Shown here: positions 16,731 to 25,521 of the stretch, in pieces | Numbering within the stretch: position 1 is the stretch's first letter | How the letters are laid out: every line of letters begins with the position of its first letter | DNA from: Pseudomonadales bacterium | GTDB taxonomy: Bacteria; Pseudomonadota; Gammaproteobacteria; Pseudomonadales; Azotimanducaceae | Length of the DNA: 64,000 nucleotides | Direction of reading: 5' to 3' | NCBI GenBank assembly: GCA_012103505.1 | Contig: WLWP01000001.1 | Location: forward strand, 1,798,001 to 1,862,000 | Notes under the pieces: model-generated | The model's input: only the letters and a program-made list of their open reading frames with translations | What the model was told of the DNA's origin: nothing | Database searches by the model: none | Program-made: the position numbers and the translations under genes

Positions 16731-18584
16731 CTATTCCAGTGCAAACTCCTGACGGCGTTCTTTAACCGTCGTTAGGATTCCCGCCTCAAAATCAGCGACC
16801 GACATGGTGTGCTGTTCTTTGTAGCCGTAACGTCTTAACGTCACCGTTCCGTCCTCGACTTCTCGCTCACCGATGATCAGTAGGTTCGGGATCTTCTGAG
16901 TTGTGCCTTGGCGAATCTTCTTAGGAAGTGTGTCATTCGACGGCGCGAGCTCAGCGCGAATCATTTGACTACGTAGGTTTGAAACTATCTCGCTGGCGTA
17001 TGCATCGAATTGCTCGCCAACAGTAAGTAGCTGTACCTGAACGGGTGCCATCCAAGTAGGGAACGCGCCCGCATAATGCTCGATCAAGAATGCGACAAAT
17101 CGCTCGTGGGTACTGAACGGGGCACGATGAATGCAGTAAGGAACATGCTCAGCACCATCTGACCCGATGTACTTGAGCCCCATGCGTTCGGGGACCGCAA
17201 AATCCAGTTGCACAGTGGAGACCGTTTCCTCTCGACCTGTCACTGTGTGAAATTGGAAGTCTAGTTTTGGTCCATAAAATGCAGCCTCACCGACACCTTC
17301 CTTGAAGTCGACATCCAGCTCCTGCAACACCTCGAGTAGAATGGCTTCTGATTCTTCCCAAGCCCCTGGGTTGTCTACGTACTTCTCTTTGCCTTTGGGG
17401 TCTTCAGGATCCCAACCCGACAGGCGAATCGAGAACTCATCCAACCCCAGCACGTCATAGGCTTCGCGAGACATCCGAATGACCGCCTTGAATTCGTCCT
17501 TTATCTGTTCCTTGGTGCAATAAATGTGGGCGTCATTCATCGCCATTCCACGCACCCTAACAAGACCGCCAACAGCCCCGGAATCCTCAAAGCGATAGAC
17601 CTGCCCGTATTCCGCAAGCCGCAACGGTAAATCTCTGTAACTGCGCGGTTCAGCGGAAAAAATTTTGTGGTGGTGGGGGCAGTTCATCGGTCGCAGACGA
17701 TAGGCCTCTTTGACAGCACGATCTTCATCCTCTGCTCCAGGTTCGGCTTGGTCCATAACTTCCATCGACGGATACATATCGTCCGCGTAATACGGCAGAT
17801 GACCCGTCGTGTGGTAAAGCGACTCCTTAGCCAGGTGTGGTGTCGCTACACGTTGGAAACCCGCCTTAAACTCAAGCTCCTTGGCCAGATTCTCAAGCTC
17901 TTCCCGGATCACCGTTCCATTCGGTAGCCAGAGAGGCAATCCTCTGCCGATATCATTATCAATGGTGAAGATAGAAAGTTCCCGGCCCAGCTTCTTGTGA
18001 TCTCGGGCTTGCGCTTCTTCGAACGCTTGGACATGCGCATCGAGGCTTTCTTTATCGAGAAACGCCCAGGCATAGATTCGTGTCATCATCACATTGTCAG
18101 AATTACCTCGCCAATAGGCACCGGCAACACTGCGAAGCTTAAATGCATCTCTAGGAATTTCCTTGGTGGTACCCACATGCGGCCCCTCGCACATGTCGAG
18201 AAAAGGTCCGTTGCGGTAAAATGTTAGACCTTCAAGCCCGTTTTTCTCGATGAGCTCAGCGCCATATTCCTGTTTGTAAGGCTCGCCCATTTCTTCGATA
18301 CGAGCCAAGGCCTCATCAGCACTGAGATCCTCTCGATCAAAACGCTGCCCCTTCTTGCAAATCTTTTTCATCCGCCGAGTAAGCTCGGGAAAATCTTCCT
18401 CCGTTAGCGGTTCGTTGAGAATGAAGTCATAGTAGAAGCCATCCGCAATCGGTGGACCGAAGCCTAGCGTCGAGCCAGGTCGTAGCTCTAGAACCGCTTG
18501 CGCGAGGACATGCGCCAAACTATGGCGCACCTTGTACAAATCATCTTGGCTTTGATCATCACCACTGTGCTCAAAAGCTGACAT
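16731..18584 (-). CDS. thrS: Threonyl-tRNA synthetase lacking the TGS domain
   Basis: Charges tRNA-Thr with threonine. 617 residues from ATG 18584, with AAGGA 7 bp upstream. The protein starts directly in the editing domain ('VRHSLAHVLAQAV' HxxxH at about 28, 'CEGPHV'), so the N-terminal TGS domain of about 60 residues is missing. Class II motifs follow: motif 1 in 'LWLPNGTVIREELENL', motif 2 'RPMNCPHHHKIF' and 'RVRGMAMNDAHIYC', motif 3 near 'IHRAPFSTHERFVAFLIEHY'; anticodon-binding domain from about 520. The zinc-ligand Cys is in 'NCPHHH'. It is preceded by a threonine-rich leader peptide and attenuator. Confidence 0.96.
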   Translation of the reverse strand: MSAFEHSGDDQSQDDLYKVRHSLAHVLAQAVLELRPGSTLGFGPPIADGFYYDFILNEPLTEEDFPELTRRMKKICKKGQRFDREDLSADEALARIEEMGEPYKQEYGAELIEKNGLEGLTFYRNGPFLDMCEGPHVGTTKEIPRDAFKLRSVAGAYWRGNSDNVMMTRIYAWAFLDKESLDAHVQAFEEAQARDHKKLGRELSIFTIDNDIGRGLPLWLPNGTVIREELENLAKELEFKAGFQRVATPHLAKESLYHTTGHLPYYADDMYPSMEVMDQAEPGAEDEDRAVKEAYRLRPMNCPHHHKIFSAEPRSYRDLPLRLAEYGQVYRFEDSGAVGGLVRVRGMAMNDAHIYCTKEQIKDEFKAVIRMSREAYDVLGLDEFSIRLSGWDPEDPKGKEKYVDNPGAWEESEAILLEVLQELDVDFKEGVGEAAFYGPKLDFQFHTVTGREETVSTVQLDFAVPERMGLKYIGSDGAEHVPYCIHRAPFSTHERFVAFLIEHYAGAFPTWMAPVQVQLLTVGEQFDAYASEIVSNLRSQMIRAELAPSNDTLPKKIRQGTTQKIPNLLIIGEREVEDGTVTLRRYGYKEQHTMSVADFEAGILTTVKERRQEFALE

Positions 18585-18627
18585 GAGTCTTCCTTTATTA
18601 CCCACTAAATTTCTAATCCCAGAAACG

Positions 18628-18658
18628 AAAAAACCCCAGTGGCGCTGCCTCCCGGGGT
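18628..18658 (-). terminator. Intrinsic terminator of the thrS attenuator
   Basis: On the minus strand ACCCC (18658-18654) pairs with GGGGT (18637-18633), and inside it GGC/GCC close a 3-base AGC loop; the stem is followed by six T residues (18633-18628). It lies 44 bp upstream of the thrS ATG, inside the leader, so it must be bypassed for thrS expression. Confidence 0.85.
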
Positions 18659-18715
18659 CTTCGTTGGCAGCGCTCTAGTCGAGGCTGCCGATGCGTATTT
18701 TCAGATACGACAGCC
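18628..18715 (-). promoter_or_regulatory. Ribosome-dependent attenuator leader of thrS
   Basis: Four segments in minus-strand order. A (18715-18708, GGCUGUCG) pairs with B (18690-18683, CGGCAGCC), supported by an inner CGUAU/AUACG helix. B can instead pair with C (18671-18666, GCUGCC), extended by CUC/GAG. C (18673-18666, GCGCUGCC) can pair with D (18649-18642, GGCAGCGC), which destroys the terminator. Segment A starts at the leader-peptide stop codon. A ribosome stalled on the Thr codons would leave A:B and then C:D (read-through); a ribosome at the stop covers A, allows B:C and lets the terminator form. Confidence 0.8.
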
Positions 18716-18807
18716 TAGACAACCCGGGTTCGGGTCGTCGTCGTGTCGTCGGTTGTGCCGTTAGACACCATGGTCAAAACAAACATCTGTAAATCTTTTC
18801 GGTTCAT
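18715..18807 (-). CDS. Threonine-rich thrS leader peptide
   Basis: A 30-codon frame ending in TAG with the tail GTTDDTTTTRTRVV: seven of residues 18-27 are Thr, with ACA, ACC and ACG codons used. It sits 130 bp before thrS on the same strand and ends exactly where the first attenuator helix begins. Possible starts are ATG 18807, ATG 18786 and ATG 18771; none has a strong Shine-Dalgarno, and the -10-like TATACT at 18821-18816 would place the transcript start almost at ATG 18807 (leaderless) or favour the inner ATGs. The composition resembles the thrABC leader of enterobacteria. Confidence 0.8.
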   Translation of the reverse strand: MNRKDLQMFVLTMVSNGTTDDTTTTRTRVV

Positions 18808-18815
18808 CGTCAATC

Positions 18816-18821
18816 AGTATA
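18816..18821 (-). promoter_or_regulatory. Candidate -10 of the thrS leader promoter
   Basis: TATACT on the minus strand, 8 bp before the first leader ATG. The matching -35 (TCGCAA at 18844-18839, 17-bp spacing) is poor, so the promoter assignment is tentative. Confidence 0.45.
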
Positions 18822-18903
18822 GCCCAGCGTTTCAGTGGTTGCGATTGTTAAATTCCTGCCGAAGCGAACTACACTAACGGTCTCAGATCCAGTGACAAAA
18901 CCG

Positions 18904-20718
18904 ATGACCGAATTCCCTGACTTACCCAACGCCCATGCGCTCGCCATGCTCGCTGTCACAGTTGGTGCGCTATATGTGTTCAGTAAGGATAAGTGGTTAC
19001 TCGAGATTTCCTCTTTGACAATCTTGGTCGCACTGGTTGTGGCGTTTGCGATCTTTCCGTTCCCAGGATTTGACCCACAAGAGCTTTTCTATGGCTTTGC
19101 GCATGAGGCTTTAATCGCGGTTTGTGCCCTCATGGTACTTGGTCAGGGACTCGTTCGAACCGGTGCCTTGGAACCGGTCGGGCGGGTCTTAGCCACTTTG
19201 TGGGGGCGAGCGCCTTTCTTGTCGATGCTCGCAACCCTCATAGTCGGTGCCGTATTGAGCGCCTTCGTCAACAACACACCAATCGTCGTACTGCTCCTAC
19301 CCATCCTCATTAGTGTTTGCTTAAGAAACAATTCGGCACCCGCCAAGGTGCTCATGCCGATGGGGTTTGCCACTCTCGTCGGTGGAATGGCAACTACTAT
19401 TGGCACTTCAACAAACTTGTTGGTCGTGAGTGTTGCATCAGATCTCGGCGTTGAACGATTTGGGTTGTTCGATTTTGCGCTGCCAGCAAGCATTGCTGCG
19501 TGTGTGGCCATCGTTTACCTCTGGGTTATTGCACCACGTCTGCTACCAGCCCGAGAATCAGGCATTTCTGATCTTTCACCGCGACTCTTCGACGCACGTC
19601 TGTTACTCACTGCAGAGTCTCCTGCAGTTGAAAAAACTTTGGCGGAAGCAATCAGCCTGACCGGCGGTGATATGAACGTCGTGCGGATTCGACGCGGTGA
19701 CGCCACTGTCATGCCCCTGCCGGATGTGATTCTCCGAGAAGGAGATCGTCTCCGGGTGCGCGATATCCCGCAAAAATTGAAAGCATTCGAAACCGCACTG
19801 AATGCTGTGATGTATAGCGGTGAAACCGTCGTCGATGAAGACAACCCCTTAACGGCTGAAAACCAAACGCTGGCAGAGGTCGCTGTTGTACAAGGGTCTG
19901 GGCTAGATCGGGCCAACCTTTCCTATACGCGGTTCTTAGATCGGTATCAGCTAGCTGTACTTGCGCTTCATCGGGCCGGAAAGGACATCTGGCGAGCGAA
20001 AGAAGAGATCCACGAAGTTATACTCAATCCAGGTGATGTGCTTCTCGTGCAGGGACCACGCGATCAACTGCGGCGTCTCAAACAGTCAACTGACTTTCTC
20101 GTTCTCGACAGTACGATAGAGTTACCCCGTACCGAACAATCTACCCTCGCCCTAACTATCTTGTTAATCGTTGTTGCGATCGCGGCCACCGGTGTGATGC
20201 CGATTGCCATCGCCGCTATCGCGGGTTGCGCTGCAATGCTCATCACGCGCTGTCTGACCATTGGCTCCGCCATCCGCGCTATAAGTCCGTCGGTCTATTT
20301 TGTCGTCGCCGCGAGCCTCGCACTTGGCATGGCCTTGCAAGTCACCGGCGCGACGGCATACATGACTGAAGTATTTCTCTACCTCACCGCTGACGCTGGC
20401 CCGTTCGTCGTCTTGTCATCGCTCATGCTACTGCTAGCTGTCCTTACGAACGTAGTATCCAATAACGCTGCAGCGGTAATCGGGACACCAATCGGTATCG
20501 GCATTGCTGACGCTTTGATGTTGCCAGCAGAGCCATTCATCCTTGCGGTTCTTTTCGGCGCCAACATGAGCTATGCCACACCGATGGCTTACAAAACTAA
20601 TCTGTTGGTCATGAGCGCCGGAAATTACACCTTCGCTGAGTTTGTCAAAGTGGGGACGCCGCTGACGATCCTCATGTGGATCACCCTGTCTTGGGTCTTA
20701 AACGTGATGTACCTGTAA
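18904..20718 (+). CDS. SLC13/DASS-type permease with TrkA-C domains
   Basis: Inner-membrane ion-coupled transporter, 604 residues from ATG 18904 (an in-frame GTG at 18835 is less likely because it runs into the thrS promoter). About 5-6 helices up to residue 215, including 'SAFVNNTPIVVLLLPIL' and 'GMATTIGTSTNLLVV' (the SNT-like motifs of this family), then two cytosolic TrkA_C/RCK_C domains (about 220-400) and a second membrane half with 'VLTNVVSNNAAAVIGTPI' and 'YATPMAYKTNLLV'. It likely moves sulfate, carboxylates or another anion. Overlaps the sulfatase start (TAATG). Confidence 0.9.
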   Translation: MTEFPDLPNAHALAMLAVTVGALYVFSKDKWLLEISSLTILVALVVAFAIFPFPGFDPQELFYGFAHEALIAVCALMVLGQGLVRTGALEPVGRVLATLWGRAPFLSMLATLIVGAVLSAFVNNTPIVVLLLPILISVCLRNNSAPAKVLMPMGFATLVGGMATTIGTSTNLLVVSVASDLGVERFGLFDFALPASIAACVAIVYLWVIAPRLLPARESGISDLSPRLFDARLLLTAESPAVEKTLAEAISLTGGDMNVVRIRRGDATVMPLPDVILREGDRLRVRDIPQKLKAFETALNAVMYSGETVVDEDNPLTAENQTLAEVAVVQGSGLDRANLSYTRFLDRYQLAVLALHRAGKDIWRAKEEIHEVILNPGDVLLVQGPRDQLRRLKQSTDFLVLDSTIELPRTEQSTLALTILLIVVAIAATGVMPIAIAAIAGCAAMLITRCLTIGSAIRAISPSVYFVVAASLALGMALQVTGATAYMTEVFLYLTADAGPFVVLSSLMLLLAVLTNVVSNNAAAVIGTPIGIGIADALMLPAEPFILAVLFGANMSYATPMAYKTNLLVMSAGNYTFAEFVKVGTPLTILMWITLSWVLNVMYL

Positions 20719-22400
20719 TGTCTACTCGGACAGCCTTTCTTATGCACGTGGAAGTTTACGTGGGGTTGTTTCTTGCGGGGTTAGTCCTCCCGACTCTGAC
20801 CTTTGCAGAGCGAACTAATCAGCCAAACATTCTGATCTTAGTGGCTGAGGATTTGAGCTCTCGGATTGGCGCCTACGGCGATCCTGTCGCCAAAACGCCA
20901 AACATCGATAGCCTCGCTGAACGCAGCGTGCGCTACACACACGCGTTTACAACAGCAGGCGTTTGCGCACCAAGTCGAGCAGCACTGATCACCGGGCAAC
21001 ATCAGATCAGTTTCGGTGGGCAACACATGCGCACCTCTACGGGACCCTTGGGATTCTACCTTGCACAGCCAGCCGCTGAGGTTAGAGCCTTTCCTGAAAT
21101 TCTCAGGGCGAATGGATACTTTACGTTCACCGACCGGAAACTGGACTATCAATTCAGCGGTCTCAGGTCCGGCTCCGGACCATTTACGATTTGGGATCAC
21201 GATGGAGCTGGCGACACAGCATGGCGTGAGCGGGACGCTGATCAACCTTTTTTTGGCTTGATCAATTTCATAGAAACCCATGAAAGCGGGGTTATGCGCC
21301 AGCACGGTCCACCGCATTCACCGAGCCACGCGGCATCCCAAAAAATGCGCGCGGCTATCACAACGCTCCGGCAAAGTGTCACCAAAACCGAGGAAGTAGT
21401 CTTACCACCCTATTACCCAGATTTACCCGAAGTACGCTCAGATCTTGCCCGTCACTATGACAACATTCACCTTATGGACAAACGGGTCGGCAAGATTCTG
21501 CATGCGTTGGAGAGCGACGGGCTTCTCGAAAACACGATCGTTGTTTGGACTACAGATCACGGTGACGGACTGCCTAGGAGCAAAAGGGAACTCTTCGACT
21601 CTGGCACACGAGTACCGTTACTCATTTCCTACCCAGAGTCAGCGCGAGAGAAATACTTACCAGAGCTCAGCCGGGTCGAAACCAAGTTGGTGAGCTTTGT
21701 AGATATCGCACCGACCGTATTAACTTGGGCTGGTGTGACGACACCGGATTGGCTCCATGGCGAATCGATAAACACGAGTAACCGCAATTACATCTATGCC
21801 AGCCGAGATCGCATCGATGAAGTCATTGATCGTCAACGTGCCATCCGCTCAAAACAATTCCGCTACATCCGTTCGTGGCAGCCAGATGTCCCCGGCGGAC
21901 ATCGGCTGGCCTATCGGGATAATTTGGACATGGTTCGTGCCTGGCGAGAAGCCTACGAGGATGGTGTTCTCAACGCGGAACAAGCGAGGTGGTTTGAACC
22001 CGTTGGTGAAGAGCAATTGTATGACCTCAGCTCAGACCCTCACGAACTCACTAATCTTGTTGATGATCCTGCATATGCGAGGACAAAGGCGCATTTGAAG
22101 AGCGAACTAGATCAGTTTCTCAGCCGCGTCGGTGATACGAGCGCCATTCCAGAATATGAGTTGCGGACACAACTGCTCGAAAATGACCAGTTACGTCCCA
22201 CACCACGGCCCGAATCTGCTTACAAAGGTGGATTTTTAATGCTTACCAGCCCAGTGGGTGCCTCCATTGGCTATCGTATAGCTGGGCAAAAGACTTGGTC
22301 GCTGTACAAACAACCAATACCAGTAGAAAAACAGTTTATTGAAGCTAAATCCATTCGATATGGCTGGCAAGAGAGCGAGATCGTTAGCATTCATCACTAG
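20718..22400 (+). CDS. Secreted arylsulfatase-type sulfatase
   Basis: A 560-residue alkaline-phosphatase-superfamily sulfatase, coupled by TAATG to the permease. Signal peptide at about 1-32 ('VGLFLAGLVLPTLTFA'). 'NILILVAEDLSSRIGAYGD' gives the metal Asp residues, and 'AGVCAPSRAALITGQH' is the CxPSR sulfatase signature, in which Cys is converted to formylglycine; 'WTTDHGDGLPRSKRELFDSGTRVPLLI' gives the second metal site. The resemblance is to heparan/N-sulfoglucosamine sulfohydrolases. With the neighbouring anion permease it suggests release and uptake of sulfate from sulfated polysaccharides. No maturase is in the window. Confidence 0.93.
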   Translation: MSTRTAFLMHVEVYVGLFLAGLVLPTLTFAERTNQPNILILVAEDLSSRIGAYGDPVAKTPNIDSLAERSVRYTHAFTTAGVCAPSRAALITGQHQISFGGQHMRTSTGPLGFYLAQPAAEVRAFPEILRANGYFTFTDRKLDYQFSGLRSGSGPFTIWDHDGAGDTAWRERDADQPFFGLINFIETHESGVMRQHGPPHSPSHAASQKMRAAITTLRQSVTKTEEVVLPPYYPDLPEVRSDLARHYDNIHLMDKRVGKILHALESDGLLENTIVVWTTDHGDGLPRSKRELFDSGTRVPLLISYPESAREKYLPELSRVETKLVSFVDIAPTVLTWAGVTTPDWLHGESINTSNRNYIYASRDRIDEVIDRQRAIRSKQFRYIRSWQPDVPGGHRLAYRDNLDMVRAWREAYEDGVLNAEQARWFEPVGEEQLYDLSSDPHELTNLVDDPAYARTKAHLKSELDQFLSRVGDTSAIPEYELRTQLLENDQLRPTPRPESAYKGGFLMLTSPVGASIGYRIAGQKTWSLYKQPIPVEKQFIEAKSIRYGWQESEIVSIHH

Positions 22401-22503
22401 GTCAACTGTCCTAATTGTAAAAAAATCTAACTAAATGTCGCATGACTGACAGACCGAGTCCTTTTTCGCGCTATGATTGTCAGACAGGGAGGAAGTTACA
22501 CCC

Positions 22504-22971
22504 ATGAGCTGGATCGATAAGCTAACCGGTAGACTGTTAGGAAGAGGCAAAGGAAAAGCTAGTTCCAAACAGAGAAAATCACAGAACTATCATGAAAAAG
22601 CTGCGGCACGACGTTTAGCAGCCCACGACAAATCACCAGGAATTCCACGTTCCGGCGGTACACGCCGACCTAAGAATCCACTGCCACATAACTCGCATGC
22701 CTTTCGCGCAGTAGTGATTCACAGCGCTGAGGGTTGCTGTGAAGCTGCCGAACGCAACGGTGGGCAGAAATTCCTGGCTGCACACGCCCCGCAGTTGCCG
22801 TTAGGAACCTGCGACCGCCCACAACAATGTCGTTGTCGTTACAAACATCTGACGGATCGACGCCAAGAGTCACGTCGAGATGAAGATAACGGCATGCCAG
22901 GGCAAGCCTACTACGGTGACAACCGACGCTATCGCCGCAATCGACGCAAGAGCCACGGTCAATCGGTTTAA
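22504..22971 (+). CDS. Basic cysteine-containing hypothetical protein
   Basis: A 155-residue, strongly basic protein from ATG 22504, with GGAGG upstream at rather long spacing. The N-terminus 'WIDKLTGRLLGRGKGK' is an amphipathic basic segment; the middle holds 'FRAVVIHSAEGCCEAA' and the C-terminal half 'LGTCDRPQQCRCRYKH' followed by Arg/Asp-rich residues. The Cys spacing (CC, C-x6-C-x-C) suggests a metal site. I recognise it only as a conserved gammaproteobacterial hypothetical. A TATGAT at 22472-22477 could be its -10. Confidence 0.7.
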   Translation: MSWIDKLTGRLLGRGKGKASSKQRKSQNYHEKAAARRLAAHDKSPGIPRSGGTRRPKNPLPHNSHAFRAVVIHSAEGCCEAAERNGGQKFLAAHAPQLPLGTCDRPQQCRCRYKHLTDRRQESRRDEDNGMPGQAYYGDNRRYRRNRRKSHGQSV

Positions 22972-23031
22972 TATTCTAGGCACCCCTACTTTACAAACCG
23001 CCTGAAAGTGTTCGACGGTCGGCTACCGGTC

Positions 23032-23908
23032 TTAGCCATCCAGACGAGTGATATCCGGCGCTTCCCCTGTGCTCCCCTTTGTCACCCCAACAACGCGTGA
23101 ATCCCTGGCAGACCCTTTTGGAAAACGACGCGAAAGCTCTGGTCCGGCAGCGGTTAGTCCGCCGTCGACAACAATATGTTCACCTGTGACAAACCGAGAG
23201 TCTTCAGAAGCAAGGAACAGAGCTGCACCCGCGATATGCTCTCCATCACCGTATTCAGGCCAAGGCTGGGACTTTGCGAAGTTCTCCTGTGTTTTGGCAA
23301 CGCGATCCCGGCTCACAGCAGCTAATGGAGTCGCTATGAAGCCTGGACAAATTGCATTAACCCGGATCTTTTCCGGTGCCAACTCAACCGCAGCTGATTT
23401 TGACAGACTAATAACTGCAGCCTTTGCCGCCGAATAGATCATGGGACCTGCATCACCACTCAGGCCAGCAATGGAGGCTGTATTGATTATCGACCCACCT
23501 TCGCCTTGGGCGATCAACTCGCGCGCTGCATGCTTGATGCCAAGGAATACCCCTTTGGCCAGCACATCCATCGTGTAATCCCAGGAGTCAACGGTGGTCT
23601 CCGTCAAAGGTCCGATCGCCCCCCCCGACGCCCGCATTATTGAAAACAATATCAATACGCCCAAAGGCTTCTCGGGCACAGTCCATCATCGCGACGATAT
23701 CGTCCTCTTGAGCAACGTCTACCTTGACGAATCTGACTCGATCACCAAAATTTCGATCAACAGCCTCGGCGACTGTTTCTTCACCGGTTTGCTCGTTAAA
23801 ATCGGCGATGACAACTTTCGCCCCTTCGTCCAAAAACTTGTGGACAGTCGCTTTGCCCATGCCACTTGCTCCGCCAGTGACTATCGCTACTCGATCTTGT
23901 AATCGCAT
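23032..23908 (-). pseudogene. SDR oxidoreductase with homopolymer frameshift
   Basis: Short-chain dehydrogenase read in two frames. From ATG 23908 (GGGGAG site) it gives 'RVAIVTGGASGMGKATV' (NAD-binding TGxxxGxG), 'VIADFN' and 'IDIVFNNAGVGG'. It then leaves frame at a run of eight C (plus strand 23619-23626). With seven, the frame continues as 'GAIGPLTETTVDSWDYTMDV', catalytic 'SIAGLSGDAGPMIYSAAKAAV' (Ser, Tyr, Lys) and 'VNAICPGFIATPL'. All catalytic residues are otherwise kept, so a sequencing error or phase-variable tract is as likely as true loss. The next SDR lies just upstream on the same strand. Confidence 0.85.
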
Positions 23909-23965
23909 GGCTGTTCTCCCCTCGCCAAAAGCGCACAGATTAGCATGCGTGTGGACATCAGACAG

Positions 23966-24793
23966 CTAGTGCTGCACTACCGAACCGCCATCAACGTTGT
24001 ATGACTGACCGGTGATCCAGCTACCTTGGTCTGAGCACATGAACGCCGTCATATAGGCAATGTCTTCACCTAATCCCGCACGCCCCAGTGGGATACTCTT
24101 TAGCATGGCATTCCATGTTTCCCCTCTACCAATCTCATCCATCCTGTAGGTATCGATGATGCCTGGACAGATCGCGTTAACACGGACGTCATGACGCCCG
24201 ATCTCTCGAGCCATCGAGGCCGATAACGCTTGGATCGCAGACTTTGACGCTGCGTAGGCCGCTGTATTAGGCGGCAGTGCCTTACCCGCGATAGACGAAA
24301 TATTGATAATCGCACCGCCCTCGCCTTGTTCGACGAGAGCTTGGCCGAACGCACGGCTCATATAAAAAGTGCCGTTCAAATTTACGTTCATGACTTTGTG
24401 CCAGTCTTCTATAGCCAGCTCAACGACCGGCACACGGTCGGAGCCGCGCGCCGCACCCGCGTTGTTGATAACAAAATCAACCCTACCAAAACGCTCGAGT
24501 GTGCTCGCCAGCAATCCTGCGACTGCATCCGGGTCAGTCACGTTGCTAACCACTTCTAGCGCTTCTGCCCCGGCTGCACGTACTTCGTCGGCGACAGAGG
24601 CGATATCTTGCCAACCCGCATCCTTCTCGTCGTCAGGATAGCTCTCAGGTGCACGACCGGTACCAGTTAGCACGATGTTGCACCCCGCCTTGGCAAGTTC
24701 TACTGCTATCGGGCGTCCGATACTGCGCATGCGCCCGGCGCCAGTCACGACCGCCACCTTGCCACTTAATCCAGATAGAACTAGATCACCCAT
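23966..24793 (-). CDS. SDR-family oxidoreductase
   Basis: Short-chain dehydrogenase/reductase, 275 residues from ATG 24793; the GGAGG site sits 6 bp upstream, which argues against the TTG at 24805. 'KVAVVTGAGRMRSIGRPIA' is the cofactor loop, 'VDFVINNAGAARGSDR' the NAG motif, catalytic Ser in 'IINISSIAGKALPP', and Tyr/Lys in 'YAASKSAIQALSA'. The C-terminal 'ICPGIIDTYRMDEIGRG' and 'GQSYNVDGGSVV' complete the fold. Probably NAD-dependent; the substrate is unknown. Same strand as the frameshifted SDR. Confidence 0.92.
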   Translation of the reverse strand: MGDLVLSGLSGKVAVVTGAGRMRSIGRPIAVELAKAGCNIVLTGTGRAPESYPDDEKDAGWQDIASVADEVRAAGAEALEVVSNVTDPDAVAGLLASTLERFGRVDFVINNAGAARGSDRVPVVELAIEDWHKVMNVNLNGTFYMSRAFGQALVEQGEGGAIINISSIAGKALPPNTAAYAASKSAIQALSASMAREIGRHDVRVNAICPGIIDTYRMDEIGRGETWNAMLKSIPLGRAGLGEDIAYMTAFMCSDQGSWITGQSYNVDGGSVVQH

Positions 24794-24953
24794 AACTTCC
24801 TCCAAAGAGCGTTGTATAAATTCAATTGGTTGTTACTAGAATCATCTACTGGCACATGGACGAAGGCAAACCACACCGTGAATTCGGCTAGGCATACACC
24901 GTCCGCTCGCGCGAAGAGTCCGATTTAAAGAATGACAGTTTTTAGACGTGTCG

Positions 24954-25520
24954 TTATCGGCCTAGCGAGTAAAACTCATCGTTAGGTCGCATCGCTGTAA
25001 GATTGGCCATCCGATTAGATAGCGCAAAGAATGCCGCAACCGCGCCTATATCCCACACATCATCAAGCGAAAACCCAGTTTCTAAAAGCTGATCGATGTG
25101 GACTTGTTCAACTGTGGCACTGTCTTTGCTCACGCGAATCGCAAAATCCAACATCACCCTCTGTCGAGGCTCGAGATCAGCTTTTAGATAATTGATCGCG
25201 ATCTGATCAGCCAACAGTGGATTCTTAGCACGTATGCGCAAAATAGCACCGTGCGCAATCACGCAGTAGTGGCAACTGTTCATCGCTGATGTGGCGACAA
25301 CGATCATCTCCCGCTCTGCTTTGCTCAAGCCACTGTCTTTTTCCATCAACGCATCATGATGGGCGAAGAATGCTCGAAACTCATCTGGTCTTGCGGCGAG
25401 CACTAAGAACACGTTGGGTATGAAACCAGATTTTTCTTGCACCGCCTCGACCCGCGATCGAATGTCATCGGGCATTTCTTCGAGGGTTGGCACCGGAAAC
25501 CTTGAAATGACATCGCTCAT
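24954..25520 (-). CDS. AhpD-like carboxymuconolactone decarboxylase family protein
   Basis: A 188-residue helical protein of the peroxidase-related AhpD-like group. The CxxC pair with conserved His is in 'SAMNSCHYCVIAHGAILRI' (about residue 78), the redox and proton-relay site of AhpD. The start at ATG 25520 follows the stop of the upstream gene after one base, whereas the longer frame to 25577 would overlap that gene. It probably has alkylhydroperoxide reductase-type or related redox activity; direct partners are not visible. Confidence 0.88.
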   Translation of the reverse strand: MSDVISRFPVPTLEEMPDDIRSRVEAVQEKSGFIPNVFLVLAARPDEFRAFFAHHDALMEKDSGLSKAEREMIVVATSAMNSCHYCVIAHGAILRIRAKNPLLADQIAINYLKADLEPRQRVMLDFAIRVSKDSATVEQVHIDQLLETGFSLDDVWDIGAVAAFFALSNRMANLTAMRPNDEFYSLGR

Positions 25521-25521
25521 G

